In this document: positions 31,292 through 42,768 of the stretch, one piece after another
Numbering within the stretch: the stretch's first letter is position 1
Layout of the letters: every line of letters begins with the position of its first letter
Assembly: GCA_947044405.1 (NCBI GenBank)
Contig: CAMRHE010000166.1
Coordinates: 1,054,001 to 1,118,000, forward strand
Source: Leptodactylus fallax
Taxonomy: Eukaryota; Chordata; Amphibia; Anura; Leptodactylidae
DNA length: 64,000 nucleotides
Direction of reading: 5' to 3'
Translations under genes and position numbers: made by a program
The notes under the pieces: model-generated
The model's input: the letters and a program-made list of their open reading frames with translations, nothing else
Databases searched by the model: none
What the model was told of the DNA's origin: nothing

Positions 31292-32329
31292 TTATTCGGC
31301 CCCCTTAAGTTTATACTTTGTAGCGCCACCTTTTGCTGCGATTACAGCTGCAAGTCGCTTGGGGTATGTCTCTATCAGTTTTGCACATCGAGGGACTGAA
31401 ATTCTTGCCCATTCTTCCTTGGAAAACAGCTGGAGCTCAGTGAGGTTGGATGGAGAGCGTTTGTGAACAGCAGTTTTCAGCTCTTTCCACAGATTCTCGA
31501 TTGGATTCAGGTCTGGACTTTGACTTGGCCATACTAACACCTGGATACGTTTATTTGTGAACCATTCCATTGTAGATTTTGCTTTATGTTTGGGATCATT
31601 GTCTTGTTGGAAGATAAATCTCCGTCTCAGTCTCAGGTCTTTTGCAGACTTCAACAGGTTTTCTTCCAGAATGGTCCTGTATTTGGCTCCATCCATCTTC
31701 CCATCAATTTTAACCATCTTCCCTGTCCCTGCTGAAGAAAAGCAGGCCCAAACCATGATGCTGCCACCACCATGTTTGACAGTGGGGATGGTGTGTTCAG
31801 GGTGATGAGCTGTGTTGCTTTTACGCCAAACATATCGTTTTGCATTGTGGCCAAAAAGTTCGATTTTGGTTTCATCTGACTTTCATCTGACCAGAGCACC
31901 TTCTTCCACATGTTTGGTGTGTCTCCCAGGTGGCTTGTGGCAAACTTTAAACGAGACTTTTTATGGATATCTTTGAGAAATGGCTTTCTTCTTGCCACTC
32001 TTCCATAAAGACCAAATCAGACTGATTGTTGTCCTATGGACAGACTCTCCCACCTCAGCTGTAGATCTCTGCAGTTCATCCAGAGTGATCATGGGCCTCT
32101 TGGCTGCATCTCTGATCAGTCTTCTCCTTATTTGAGATGAAAGTTTAGAGGGACGGCCGGGTCTTGGTAGATTTGCAGTGGTCTGATACTCCTTCCATTT
32201 CAATATGATCGCTTGCACAGTGCTCCTTGGGATGTTTAAAGTTTGGGAAATCTTTTTGTATCCAAATCCGGCTTTAAACTTCTCCACAACAGTATAACGG
32301 ATCTGCCTGGTGTGTTCCTTGATCTTCAT
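31292..32329 (-). pseudogene. Tc1 transposase, frameshifted
   Basis: Cut-and-paste transposase remains. The N-terminal helix-turn-helix region (MKIKEHTRQIRYTVVEKFKA, then GYKKISQTLNIPRSTVQAI) is followed after a break near 31985 by the first catalytic Asp (VLWSDES). A further break at 31870-31891 precedes QQDNDPKHKAKST and the catalytic Glu in NPIENLWKELK, and it closes with AAKGGATKY. The second break is an exact 11-bp tandem duplication (TTTCATCTGAC twice). All parts of a ~340-residue protein are present but in different frames. Confidence 0.9.
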
Positions 32330-32385
32330 GATGCTCTCTGCGCTTTAAACAGAACCCTGAGACTATCACAGAGCAGGTGCATTTA

Positions 32386-34035
32386 CAGTCATATGAAAAA
32401 GTTTGGCCACCCCTATTAATCTTAATCATTTTTAGTTCTAAATATTTGGGTGTTTGCAACAGCCATTTCAATTTGATATATCTAATAACTGATGGACACA
32501 GTAATATTTCAGGATTGAAATGAGGTTTATTGTACTAACAGAAAATGTGCAATATGCATTAAACCAAAATTTGACCGGTGCAAAAATTTGGGTACCCTTA
32601 TCATTTTATTGATTTGAATACTCCTAACTACTTTTTACTAACTTACTGAAGCACAAAATTGGTTTTGTAACCTCACTGAGCTTTGAACTTCATAGCCAGG
32701 TGTATCCAATCATGAGAAAAGGTATTTAAGGTGGCCAATTGCAAGTTGTTCTCCTATTTGAATCTCCTCTGAAGAGTGGCATCATGGGCTCCTCAAAACA
32801 ACTCTCAAATGATCTGAAAACAAAGATTGTTCAACATAGTTGTTCAGGGGAAGGATACAAAAAGTTGTCTCAGAGATTTAACCTGTCAGTTTCCACTGTG
32901 AGGAACATAGTAAGGAAATGGAAGACCACAGGGACAGTTCTTGTTAAGCCCAGAAGTGGCAGGCCAAGAAAAATATCAGAAAGGCAGAGAAGAAGAATGG
33001 TGAGAACAGTCAAGGACAATCCACAGACCACCTCCAAAGAGCTGCAGCATCATCTTGCTGCAGATGGTGTCACTGTGCATCGGTCAACAATACAGCACAC
33101 TTTGCACAAGGAGAAGCTGTATGGGAGAGTGATGCGAAAGAAGCCATTTCTGAAAGCACGCCACAAACAGAGTCGCCTGAGGTATGCAAAAGCACATTTG
33201 GACAAGCCAGCTTCATTTTGGAAGAAGGTCCTGTGGACTGATGAAACAAAGATTGAGTTGTTTGGTCATACAAAAAGGCGTTATGCATGGCGTCAAAAAA
33301 ACACAGCATTCCAAGAAAAACACTTGCTACCCACTGTAAAATTTGGTGGAGGTTCCATCATGCTTTGGGGCTGTGTGGCCAATGCCGGCACCGGGAATCT
33401 TGTTAAAGTTGAGGGTCGCATGGATTCAACTCAGTATCAGCAGATTCTTGAGAATAATGTGCAAGAATCAGTGACGAATTTGAAGTTACGCCGGGGATGG
33501 ATATTTCAGCAAGACAATGATCCAAAACACAGCTCCAAATCTACTCAGGCATTCATGCAGAGGAACAATTACAATGTTCTGGAATGGCCATCCCAGTCCC
33601 CAGACCTGAATATCATTGAACATCTGTGGGATAATTTGAAGCGGGCTGTCCATGCTCGGCGACCATCAAACTTAACTGAACTGGAATTGTTTTGTAAAGA
33701 GGAATGGTCAAAAATACCTTCATCCAGGATCCAGGAACTGATTAAAAGCTACAGGAAGCGACTAGAGGCTGTTATTTTTGCAAAAGGAGGATCTACTAAA
33801 TATTAATGTCACTTTTCTGTTGAGGTGCCCATACTTTTGCACCGGTCAAATTTTGGTTTATTTCATATTGCACATTTTCTGTTAGTACAATAAACCTCAT
33901 TTCAATCCTGAAATATTACTGTGTCCATCAGTTATTAGATATATCAAATTGAAATGGCTGTTGCAAACACCCAAATATTTAGAACTAAAAAATGATTAAG
34001 ATTAATAGGGGTGCCCAAACTTTTTCATATGACTG
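32386..34035 (+). mobile_element. Full-length Tc1-type transposon (copy A) nested in another Tc1
   Basis: 1650 bp flanked by TA. Terminal inverted repeats of about 210-220 bp start CAGTCATATGAAAAAGTTTG. Within each repeat an outer and an inner copy of a 'aaaaatttgggtaccc'-like motif lie ~200 bp apart, the IR/DR arrangement of Sleeping Beauty-like elements. The left outer motif has one change (ggcc for gggc) relative to the copies at 53668 and 60215. Confidence 0.95.
32784..33806 (+). CDS. Tc1 transposase, intact
   Basis: A 340-residue DD34E transposase, the usual length for the family. It binds the terminal repeats and catalyses excision and reinsertion at TA. N-terminal paired-type helix-turn-helix (YKKLSQRFNLSVSTVRNIV) and a GRPRKIS hook lead to a second DNA-binding half. 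The catalytic residues are Asp in VLWTDETKIELFG, Asp in QQDNDPKHSS and Glu in NIIEHLWDNLK, with 34 residues between the last two. No stop or shift was seen. The start MGSSKQ is preferred over the Met 15 codons upstream because it gives the canonical length. This is the only intact copy of three. Confidence 0.93.
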   Translation: MGSSKQLSNDLKTKIVQHSCSGEGYKKLSQRFNLSVSTVRNIVRKWKTTGTVLVKPRSGRPRKISERQRRRMVRTVKDNPQTTSKELQHHLAADGVTVHRSTIQHTLHKEKLYGRVMRKKPFLKARHKQSRLRYAKAHLDKPASFWKKVLWTDETKIELFGHTKRRYAWRQKNTAFQEKHLLPTVKFGGGSIMLWGCVANAGTGNLVKVEGRMDSTQYQQILENNVQESVTNLKLRRGWIFQQDNDPKHSSKSTQAFMQRNNYNVLEWPSQSPDLNIIEHLWDNLKRAVHARRPSNLTELELFCKEEWSKIPSSRIQELIKSYRKRLEAVIFAKGGSTKY

Positions 34036-34372
34036 TATACGGAGACTTGATTACACACAGGTGGATTATATTTATCATCATCAGGCATTTAGGACAACAT
34101 TGGATCATTCAGAGATCCTCACTGAACTTCTGGAGTGAGTTTGCTGCACTGAAAGTAAAGGGGCCGAATAATATTGCACGCCCCACTTTTCAGTTTTTTA
34201 TTTTTTACAAAAGTTTAAAATAACCAATAAATTTTGTTCCACTTCACAATTGTGTCCTACTTGTTGTCGATTCTTCACCAAAAATTTAAATTTTATATCT
34301 TTATGTTTGAAGCCTGAAATGTGGCAAAAGGTTGAAAAGTTCAAGGGGGCCGAATACTTTCGCAAGGCACTG

Positions 34373-35105
34373 TATATGCTCCGCAGTGGCCCCAACACAG
34401 CATTATATGCTCCGCAGTGGCCCCAACACAGCATTATATGCTCCACAGTGGCCCCAACACAGCATTATATGCTCCGCAGTGGCCCCCACACAGTAATATA
34501 TGCCCACAGTGGCCCCCACACAGTATTATATGCCCACAGTGACCCCAACACAGCATTATATGCTCCATAGTGGCCCCAACACAGCATTATATGCTCCGCA
34601 GTGGCCCCCACACAGTAATATATGCCCACAGTGGCTCCCACACAGTATTATATGCCCACAGTGGCCCCCACACAGTATTATATGCCCTCAGTGGCCCCCA
34701 CACAGTATTATATGCCCACAGTGGCCCCTACACAGTATTATATGCTTACAGTAGCCCCCACACAGTATTATATGCCCTCAGTGGCCCCCACACAGTATTA
34801 TATGCCTACAGTGGCCCCCACACAGTATTATATGCCCACAGTGGCCCCCACACAGTATTATATGCTTACAGTAGCCCCCACACAGTATTATATGCCCACA
34901 GTGGCCCACACACTGTATTATATGCTCCGCAGTGGCCCCCACACAGCATTATATGCCCACAGTGGCCCCCACACAGTATTATATGCCCACAGTGGCCCCC
35001 ACACAGTATTATATGCCCACAGTGGCCCCCACACAGTATTATATGCCCACAGTGGCCCCCACACAGTATTATATGCCCAGAGTGACCCCCACACGCTATT
35101 AGGTG
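34373..35105. repeat. 30/31-bp minisatellite, right block
   Basis: About 24 units. The first are 31-bp 'ctccgcagtggccccaacac' types; most are a 30-bp variant (atgcccacagtggccccc plus acacagtattat). The two variants are segregated, suggesting local expansion of each. Confidence 0.93.
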
Positions 35106-37447
35106 CTCCACAGTGGCACCCCCACCCCCAGTGCGGTGCTATTATTATACTCTGGGATCTCTTCAGACTATAATGAGTACAGGTCCAGGAGAAGTGATTA
35201 AAAATAACAAACACTTATACTCACCTTGTCTTACCTCTCCGGGGCATCCTCGTTCCGTCCTGCCGTCTTTTCCATCTTCCTTGGTCCCCTGGTCTCCACG
35301 TCCTGTGTCCCAGATGTCACCGCTGGGGCCTGTGATTACACCTCAGCGGTCACATGGGGCGCGATGACGTCATTACGCTGGCGCGCTCCATGTCACCGCT
35401 GGGGCCTAATTACAGGCCCCTGCAGTGAGGCAGCCCTTGCGACCACGATCGTTACGCCACTGTCCATTGGTCAGGGGCCCGATCAGGATGGTCAGGAGCT
35501 GGTCGGGCCCCTGACCGTCCCTATCAGACCCTTGACCTTTGCATTGGCAAAATGAGTACTAATAGTCGGGTCTCGGGGCCCACCAGGGGATTCACCAGTT
35601 CCCCGGTGGGCCAGTCCGACCCTGCATGGCATCCGGATACCAAACTTCTAAATCTGCACTTCAAAATTCACATATCGCTCCTTCACATCTGTGCCCTGCT
35701 GTGTACCTAAACTGCAGTTTATGCCCACATGTATGACACTGTTGTACCTAGGATAACATATTTAATGTCATATGTGCTTATGAACTGCTGTTTGGGCAGC
35801 CGGACACAGAAGGGAAGGAGCACCAAGAGGTTTTCGGAGCACAGATTTAAACGGTTTGGTTTTTGAACGTCATGACATTTTTGCAGAGCCCTGAAATGCA
35901 AGTAAAATGGAATTACCTGACATGTTACCCCATTTTGGAAGCTACACCCCTGAAGGAATTTATTCTGGGATTCAGTGAGCATTTTAAATCCCCAAGTGTT
36001 GCAATAATTTATTTTCCAGTAATGAATAGGCAGCTGATGGTGAAAGGTGAAAATGGCAATTTTTTCCAAAAACACTTCATTTCAGTGTGCACTGTGTTAT
36101 GCTTATGTTTAGGGACTAAATTGGAAAGAAAAGTAATTTTTCATTTTCACATCCCCATATTAATAAAATCTGTGAAACAGCTGTGGGGTCAAAATGCTCA
36201 CTATACCCCTTGATATGTTTTGTGAGGAGTGCAGTTTCCAAAATGGGGTCACTGTTGCAGGATTTCCTTTGTATTAGTACTCCAGGGGTTCTGCAAATGG
36301 GACATGGCACCTGAAAACTATTCCAGCAAAATCTTCCCTCCAAAAGCCAAATAGCACTCTTTCCATTCCAAGTCCCGCCATGTAAGCATACAGCAGATTT
36401 AGACCACATATGGGGTACTGCTATGTTCATGAGCAATTGTTTAAAAAACTGTGGGGGAGCTTTTTCTCCTTTAACCCCTTGTGAAAATGAAAACTTTGGG
36501 GATAAAGTAACGTTTTAGTAATTTTTCATTTACACATCCCAATGTTAATAAAATCCGTGAAACAGTTGTGGGGTCAAAATGCTCACTATACCCCGTGTTA
36601 AATTATGTGAGGGGTATAGTTTCCAAAATGGGGTCACTTTGAAGGGTTTCGATTGTATTGGTACTCTAGTCACCAAATGAGACATGGCACCTGAAAACTA
36701 TTCCAGTACAATCTGCTTTTCAAACACCCAGGGTCGCTCGCTGCTTTCCGTGCACTCCCGTGTGCCCAAACATCAGTGTATATCCACATGTGGGGTATAA
36801 CTGTGCTTGAATTTGTGAGATGAATTTTCTCCTTCAATCCCTTGTGAATGTGTTAATTTTAGGGCTAAATGAATGTATTATTGAAATAAAATGAAATGTC
36901 TAAATTTCACCTCCTGTTTTAAGGGTTCACAAACTTCCAAAATGTTGTTTTGATTTATTTGACGGGTGCAGTTTTTTAAATTGGTTGATATATAGGAGTT
37001 TCTAATATAGAGGTCTTTATAATTCCCTTGAAAGCTGAAGTGGTCCCTAAAAAATTAGTTTGGAAATTTATCTTGTAAGTCTGGGAAATTGCTGTTACAC
37101 TTGTAAGCCTTCTAATGTCCAAAATAAATTAAAGGACGATTAAAATATGATGCCAATATAAAGATATGGTAGATAGTATTTATTAATGCATTTGTGTGGT
37201 ATTGTCTGAAAAGCAGAGCATTTCACATTTTGAAAATTGTGCTTTTTTCCAAATTTCCATCAAATTTCCTATATTTATTTTTTTTATAAATAAATACAAA
37301 AATGTTTACCACTAACATGAAGTACAATGTGTCACGATAAAACAATCTCAAAATCACTTGTGTACCATATAGGGTCTCAAAGTTATTGCCATATAAAGTG
37401 ACATATGTCAGTTTTGCAAAAATGAGGACTGGTCCTTAAGGTGTTAA

Positions 37448-38044
37448 AGAGATAACAACCACATATTTCAACATTCTGTCTAAAACATAGCATAATGTAA
37501 GAGAACAGAACATGCTTGTAGCCACAAATGCTAGTGGAAAAACAAGTAAGGTCAAATCAGTAACACATGGTAGGTTTACACAGATATACTGTATTTTGGA
37601 TGTTTGCCAAACAATAAACAGTTTGATAATCTTTTTGCTTTAACATGTAACTATAAACTGCTTATTTGTATTACTATAAACAGAGACGACTGCACACACT
37701 AAACAACTAAAAGATCATTTACTTCCAATGCCCCAGGCAGTGTCGTCATCAAACAGGTCAAAAATGAATAGGTCTGTTCTGCCTAAGGCAGCAAAACCCA
37801 GAAGTTCACTGTGTTCTTTCTTTAAAAAAATTATTTTGCCACTTGTGTTCCTCATAAACACAATGGAGGTGGGTGAGGTAAAGTATCAGTCTAAAGTTCA
37901 TTTCTTATCTTGATAATCCTTGATATACAGGGCACAAGTCAGAAGTGAAAGTTTATTGTTGTAGGCCTTCTGAGATATGGTGGGTTGGAAATGAAACATA
38001 TACAGTAACTGAAATTTGACCCTATGAAAATTCTCCATTGGTTC
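37448..38044. other. Unique-looking intergenic sequence
   Basis: No gene or repeat recognised. Confidence 0.4.
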
Positions 38045-38222
38045 TCCAAATCTACTATCACCTGTTGTAACTCTCAAGTTGATAGTAGTATAATGTTGTA
38101 CCGTGTTAGCCATTGAAAGTAGTGGAAGAGTGAAGAAATCAGGCGATACCTTTTAGAGGCTAACTTATAAATATACTCAGTTAGCCTCTAAAAGGTATCG
38201 CCTGATTTCTTCACTCTTCCAC
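38045..38222. repeat. Foldback (palindromic) repeat
   Basis: Arms 38121-38166 and 38177-38222 are near-perfect inverted copies (agtggaagagtgaagaaatc.. / ..gatttcttcactcttccact) around a ~10-base AT spacer. The left flank (tagtagtataatgttgtacc) also occurs inverted beside the copy at 63246, so the full element is a longer palindrome. Confidence 0.85.
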
Positions 38223-38324
38223 TGTTGTAACTCTGTAAGAGTGGGGAGTCGTAAAACAATGTTGTCCAAAAGTAAAAAAAAAAAATTAAACTAGCAACTT
38301 CAAATTTACAAAGGCAAAGTAAAG

Positions 38325-38640
38325 CTAAGGCCCCATGTAGCGGGCCGCAGCAAAAAAGCGGTGCGAGATAAACCACAGCAGAAATTCATTGTGGTTTTTC
38401 CCCCAGCGCTTTTCACAGAAAGTCTGCAGAGTTTGCCTTTGCGGACTTTCTGTTTCAATTATACTGATAGGGAAACCGCTGACATTTACATAGGTTTAAT
38501 TAACATGCTGCGATTTCCAAAACCGCAGCAGTTTTGAAAATCACAGCATGTCCGCTGCGTGTATTTTTCCCCAAGGTGTGGATGGGATTTGCTAGAAAAT
38601 GACTATAAAATGTGTTTACACCACATGGGGCCCCTGTCTA
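38325..38640. mobile_element. ~310-bp MITE-like repeat
   Basis: Related along its length to 52558-52885: 'gcgggccgcagcaaaaaagc', 'cagcgcttttcacagaaagt', 'tgacatgctgcgatttcc'. Its ends (gctaaggccccatgta / caccacatggggcccc) are imperfect inverted repeats. No coding capacity. Confidence 0.65.
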
Positions 38641-40190
38641 AAAGTGCAAGGTCATTGGGTGGAGATTTTCTGAGTGACAGGAGCAAACTTAAGCTATCAT
38701 TGTTTCACAATATGAGGTTAGTTCATACCAGTACACAATTCTGGAAGAACTATTAGATGAGAAATAAAAACACATCACAAGTTTTATACAATTTCAGAAT
38801 TCTGTTTCATATCTGCATTGTCATGGCCATGAGTGTTCTCTTTTTTAGAGGTTTTAAAAAATGTATCATGAAAAGTCTGATCTAGTTTTGGACCACTTTT
38901 TTGTAACTGGATTATTATTAAAGGGGTTATCCAATCCTTGTGTCCCCAGTTAACCATGGATGCACGCCGCATTTAGTAAGGGGATGGTTCAGGCCATGAA
39001 TATGGACACACTTTCTTGTTACACACATAAGTACTATTCAGTAAGTGAATGGTTGTCTCCCAGCGCAGCGCTGCTAGTAAAACAGGAAGGGCAGATTTCT
39101 GTAACCTGCCCAGTAGCATGTCTGTACCTTTGGCTGGCAGGGGTGTAACTAGGAGAGGCTAGGCCCCATAGCAAACTTTTGGATGGGCCCCTCTCCCCTG
39201 GGACATGGACATGGACCAGCTGAAATACACATTGTTAGCTATGTGATCTGGAACATGGTGGGTACTAGCAGTGGAATGGGTAAGTGAGTTTCCACTAATC
39301 GCTGGGCTGCATCTATACTTGCTATTTAAACAATATATAAGTATAGGTGCAGCCTGACAATAAGCGGTAATTCACACACATTTACCTCCATCAGTATGCA
39401 CCATGTACAGCCATCCTGAAAGTGTTAAAGGGTATCTATAATGTTGTCTTCTTGGCCGGCATACCAGATGATGGGAGATGCAGCAGTGAGAGCGGAAGCA
39501 CTTTTGACAAGGTAACCATGTTCTTAGCAGAAAAACAGGGGGACTCAGAACCCCCGTTTTCGTGATTTGTGGAGATCCTTGTGATCAAATCCTGAAGATT
39601 TAGAAAGTAGCTCCTCTCCAGTGTACAAGGAATAACGTGTTATAATAGTAATACCCCTCATTGGAAAATCTCATACAGGATTGTGGTGTGCTCTTATGTG
39701 AAATTGTTTTGTATTAATTCAACTAAGCTTTTTATCCTCATGCTGACTGTATAATAACAGATCCAGTAGTATTCTGTGGGCTGAATGAAAACATTGTAGT
39801 CTCCAAAAGCACATAAGTGTCTCCATAGACTATTTCAGTGCTTCATAGGGTTCTAGTTGTTGCTTTTGGGCGTATACACACACAGTTCCTGGGGTTGCCC
39901 AGATACTATCTTAATTATCAGTCTGTGCTAAATATATGTACAATTAATAGTGGATTATTCATTTATTGAGAAACACTTGAGGCAGTAAGTGATATAAATA
40001 GCAGCGGAACTTTACTGCTTGTAATGTAGAATACCTAAGAATTGTTCACTTTGTAATAATAATCATGTCAGAGCTTATCACAGAAAAAAGTTATGAGGAA
40101 GTTCTTAGATTACAATACCTGAAAGTAACATTTTTTCTCAGGCAGGAGGAAACAAAAATTACTTTGGAAATTCTAAATGCACACTAAGAA
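38641..40190. other. Intergenic sequence upstream of the host gene
   Basis: No gene recognised. 'ggcaggggtgtaactaggag' near 39136 and 'aaaggggttatccaatcc' near 38920 look like ends of common frog repeats. Confidence 0.4.
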
Positions 40191-40249
40191 AGCTCTCCGC
40201 CCTTACAGGTAATAGACTGTATAAAAACTGTCACTCACAGGCAGAGTAA
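40191..40249 (+). promoter_or_regulatory. Candidate TATA promoter of the host gene
   Basis: A TATAAAA box at 40220-40226 is followed about 25-30 bases later by a plausible start region and then by a short sequence ending in a good splice donor (ctggcag/gtaggt at 40302/40303). It is placed ~3.7 kb upstream of the first coding exon and on the same strand. This is inference without transcript data. Confidence 0.4.
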
Positions 40250-40302
40250 TACAAGAAGTTCTGGATGTTGTAGCAGAGCAGAGGACGACTGCTGTCTGGC
40301 AG
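40250..40302 (+). other. Candidate non-coding first exon
   Basis: Short segment between the TATA box and a consensus splice donor. It could join to an acceptor at 43857-43858 (ttctttag) about 100 bases before the initiator ATG. Confidence 0.35.
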
Positions 40303-42135
40303 GTAGGTCACAGGATTCTGTTAGCTTATGTATAGTTATAAACTTATTATATTGTTTAATACTTAAAATGTCACATGGACAATGTACATTGCATGAAAGT
40401 GATTGAATCTACCAGCATAACTGACAACAGCAATAAATATATATGTCAGATGTAACCATGTGACTGACCTCTTAATTTAAAGTGTATATCATAGCCTGGA
40501 GAAAAAACTGGAAATTTACTCAGTAGATGTTTATCAATATCGAAGATTTTCTTACTTTGGCATTTTAATAACAATCTAATTTTATAGAGATAGATAGATA
40601 GATTATAGCTATAAAATTAGTGTTATTAAAATAGATACTTACATAAAAATAAAATTAAAAATTAAAATAGATACTTACTTAAGATACTTTCAGTTGCTAA
40701 TTTTATATTTTTGCTCCAGTTAACCCTTGTGTGTGCTAAATCAAGTCTATTCCACAATAGGTGCAATAGTTGTGAGACCCCCAAATATGGAATTATATGT
40801 AAAACACTTGCCAGGCATTGTGGGTTCCCTGATATATATGTGGTGTTCTACCTCTTTTCCCTTCTTATTTTTTTGACATTTTTCTAATGGTTATTGTGGG
40901 CTGTTAACTTTTGCCTATGATTTTTGATCCAGTTTTATATCAGCACTTTAAACAACATTATTTGAGAGGATCATCCATGTGCATATATACTTTATATACA
41001 ATTTCCTCCAGGTTTCCTACTGTCATTTTATTTTCTTTGTTTTATAAATGAATGAAAAAAATTGTGATTTTTATTGGACCTCGTCTTGCATGTTTGTTGA
41101 ATGCATATCATGCAGACAACTGTATAACAATATTTATGATGGTTTCCTGCAGCACCACATGTGAATTTATAGTCTCCATTAAGGCAGAACATAAATGAAG
41201 AAAATATTTATGTCTCTTGAATAAGAGTAGTACATTACTAGTGTTTTTTATTGTAGTACACTACAGTGTATTATGGGATTAAAACAGTGTAGCAATCTAC
41301 TATTCCCGGCATGGTTATTGGGTGAAGAAATCACATTTACTGGAAGTCACAAAATAACAGGTTGATCAGTTAATGTGTCCTAAGAATGTCTGTGGTATCT
41401 GTGCTGAATTAACTGTTCACGCGTTGTATAATTTATAACGTTTCTTTTGGCCAGAAGCCCTTTCAGGTCCTATGACATGTGACCCAAATTATATGCAGTT
41501 TTGTTATGGATGGCAGCCTGTAAATGGAAACACTTAGAGTGTATTCACATATGGCAGATTTTTTTGCAGAAATTTCTGTAGCTAAAATTCAGTCTTAATC
41601 ATCTTAATGGGGGTTATCTTGGAAGCAAGCCTCAGTTAACTGAATGGAACTGATTTTAAGTTGTAGAAATTTCTGCATCAAAATATGTTCCTAGAAAACA
41701 GTAATTCTCCTTGAAAAAAGCTTCTAGTCCTGTAGGGCAAATTGACCTATGCCAGTCTGTTTTCCCTTCTTGTGGATCAACTGGGGTTGATCCACAAGGT
41801 TGAGGTTGGATTTAATGGACTTAAATTTTCTTAACCCTCTAAAAATATAACCATTTAATATAATGCATGTCAGAAAGCTGCAAATTATTTAATTATACAG
41901 TGATTAAAGAAGCATTACAGTAATTTTTGCCCCCCCCCCCAAAAAAAAAATGTGCGGTGTTATGTTAATGCATAACAAACTGAGAGCTTTATTGTGAAGT
42001 TATATGCTTCCCACCTGAGTACTGACCTTCTCTCGGCTCCTCTGTTGCACAGTAGGGGAAATTTGGGGAAGTTTTGAAGTTATTTTTGCTGGAGTCTGTG
42101 TTGCCATAATTTGAGCCAATTTTATTAAAGGCTGC
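40303..42135. other. AT-rich sequence, probable first intron
   Basis: No coding sequence or clear transposon. Holds a C13-A10 mononucleotide junction at about 41931-41950. Confidence 0.4.
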
Positions 42136-42730
42136 ATGTTGTTTGATAAATTTGGCACATATGTAAGTCTAAGACCTCCCTACATTTCCTCCCTCATCTC
42201 TGTCTATCACCCAACCCGTGCTCTCCAATCAGTCAATGACCTAAGAGTAACATCCTCTATTATCAGAACTTCCCACTCCCATATTCAAGACTCACGAGTT
42301 GCACCATGTTCTAATCTAAACCCTTCCACAGTTAGAATCCCTAAAACTAACCCTCCACTGTTCACGTTCCTGCATTATCCCACAGGATAAGATGCCATAT
42401 CAGACTGTAATCTTATATGTCCAGATACCACCTACACATCAAAGAACACTGACAGGTGAAGGCTCATACAGCATAATTTATATGTGTGATGAAAATAACC
42501 TCTATCACAAAAACGGCTGGACCACTTTATAAGCATCGTTACCTCCTATGTTGTCCCTGCTTCCTCTTGTGTCACCCTCTCTACCTCATAGATAGTAAGC
42601 TCTTACAAGCAGGGCCTTCAATCCCATTGTGTGAATTGACTTACTACTCTTTAATGCCTCATTTTGTCTGTACTTGAACCCTACAATTTGTAAAGTGCTG
42701 CGGAATATGTTGGCGCTATATAAATAAAAT

Positions 42731-42767
<37 letters not shown>

Positions 42768-42768
42768 G
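42136..42768 (+). mobile_element. LINE-type 3' end with (ATT)n tail
   Basis: Begins with decayed coding-like sequence and ends 'tagtaagctcttacaagcag', 'gtgctgcggaatatgttggc', 'gctatataaataaaatgt' and then ATT repeats, a very common 3' tail in frog genomes. A shorter copy of the same tail is at 62895-63052. Confidence 0.65.

Larger units (their letters stand above)
31090..34372 (-). mobile_element. Decayed Tc1-type transposon inserted in the minisatellite and split by a second Tc1
   Basis: Terminal inverted repeats start CAGTGCCTTGCGAAAGTATT at both ends, with TA duplication on each side in the minisatellite. Without the inner insert (1650 bp plus TA) it is about 1.63 kb. Its minus-strand transposase is frameshifted. 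Confidence 0.92.
28805..35624. mobile_element. hAT-type DNA transposon, apparently non-autonomous, with later insertions
   Basis: Ends are inverted: CAGTGTCAGACTGGG at the left, and CAGGGTCGGACTGGCCCACC as the complement of the right end. An identical 8-bp target duplication, CATGGCAT, flanks it (28797-28804 and 35625-35632), the hallmark length for hAT. No hAT transposase frame was seen. The interior holds common frog repeat debris (e.g. 'aaaggggttgtccaggg' near 29617), a minisatellite and nested Tc1 elements. Confidence 0.85.
28020..37443 (-). mobile_element. Second TTAA-type repeat, inverted and split by a hAT insertion
   Basis: 28045-28804 matches, in reverse, the segment around 12300-12760. 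35633-37443 matches, in reverse, the 8226-11900 part, including two ~393-bp units near 36130 and 36520. The right end reads GGTCCTTAAGGTG followed by TTAA (37444-37447). The 5.1-kb hairpin-rich end present in the other copy is not recognisable on the left, so that border (about 28020) is approximate. Removing 28805-35624 plus one CATGGCAT rejoins the two halves. Confidence 0.7.

Noticed and set aside
32739..32783. Upstream Met as the Tc1 transposase start
   Set aside because: It would add 15 residues not typical of the family; the next Met gives the canonical 340-residue protein.
30583..35105. Possible CRISPR array
   Set aside because: Units are directly adjacent with no unique spacers, and the genome is eukaryotic.
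34570..35173. Long overlapping open frames in the second minisatellite block
   Set aside because: Same cause; a 30-bp unit without stops stays open in parallel frames.
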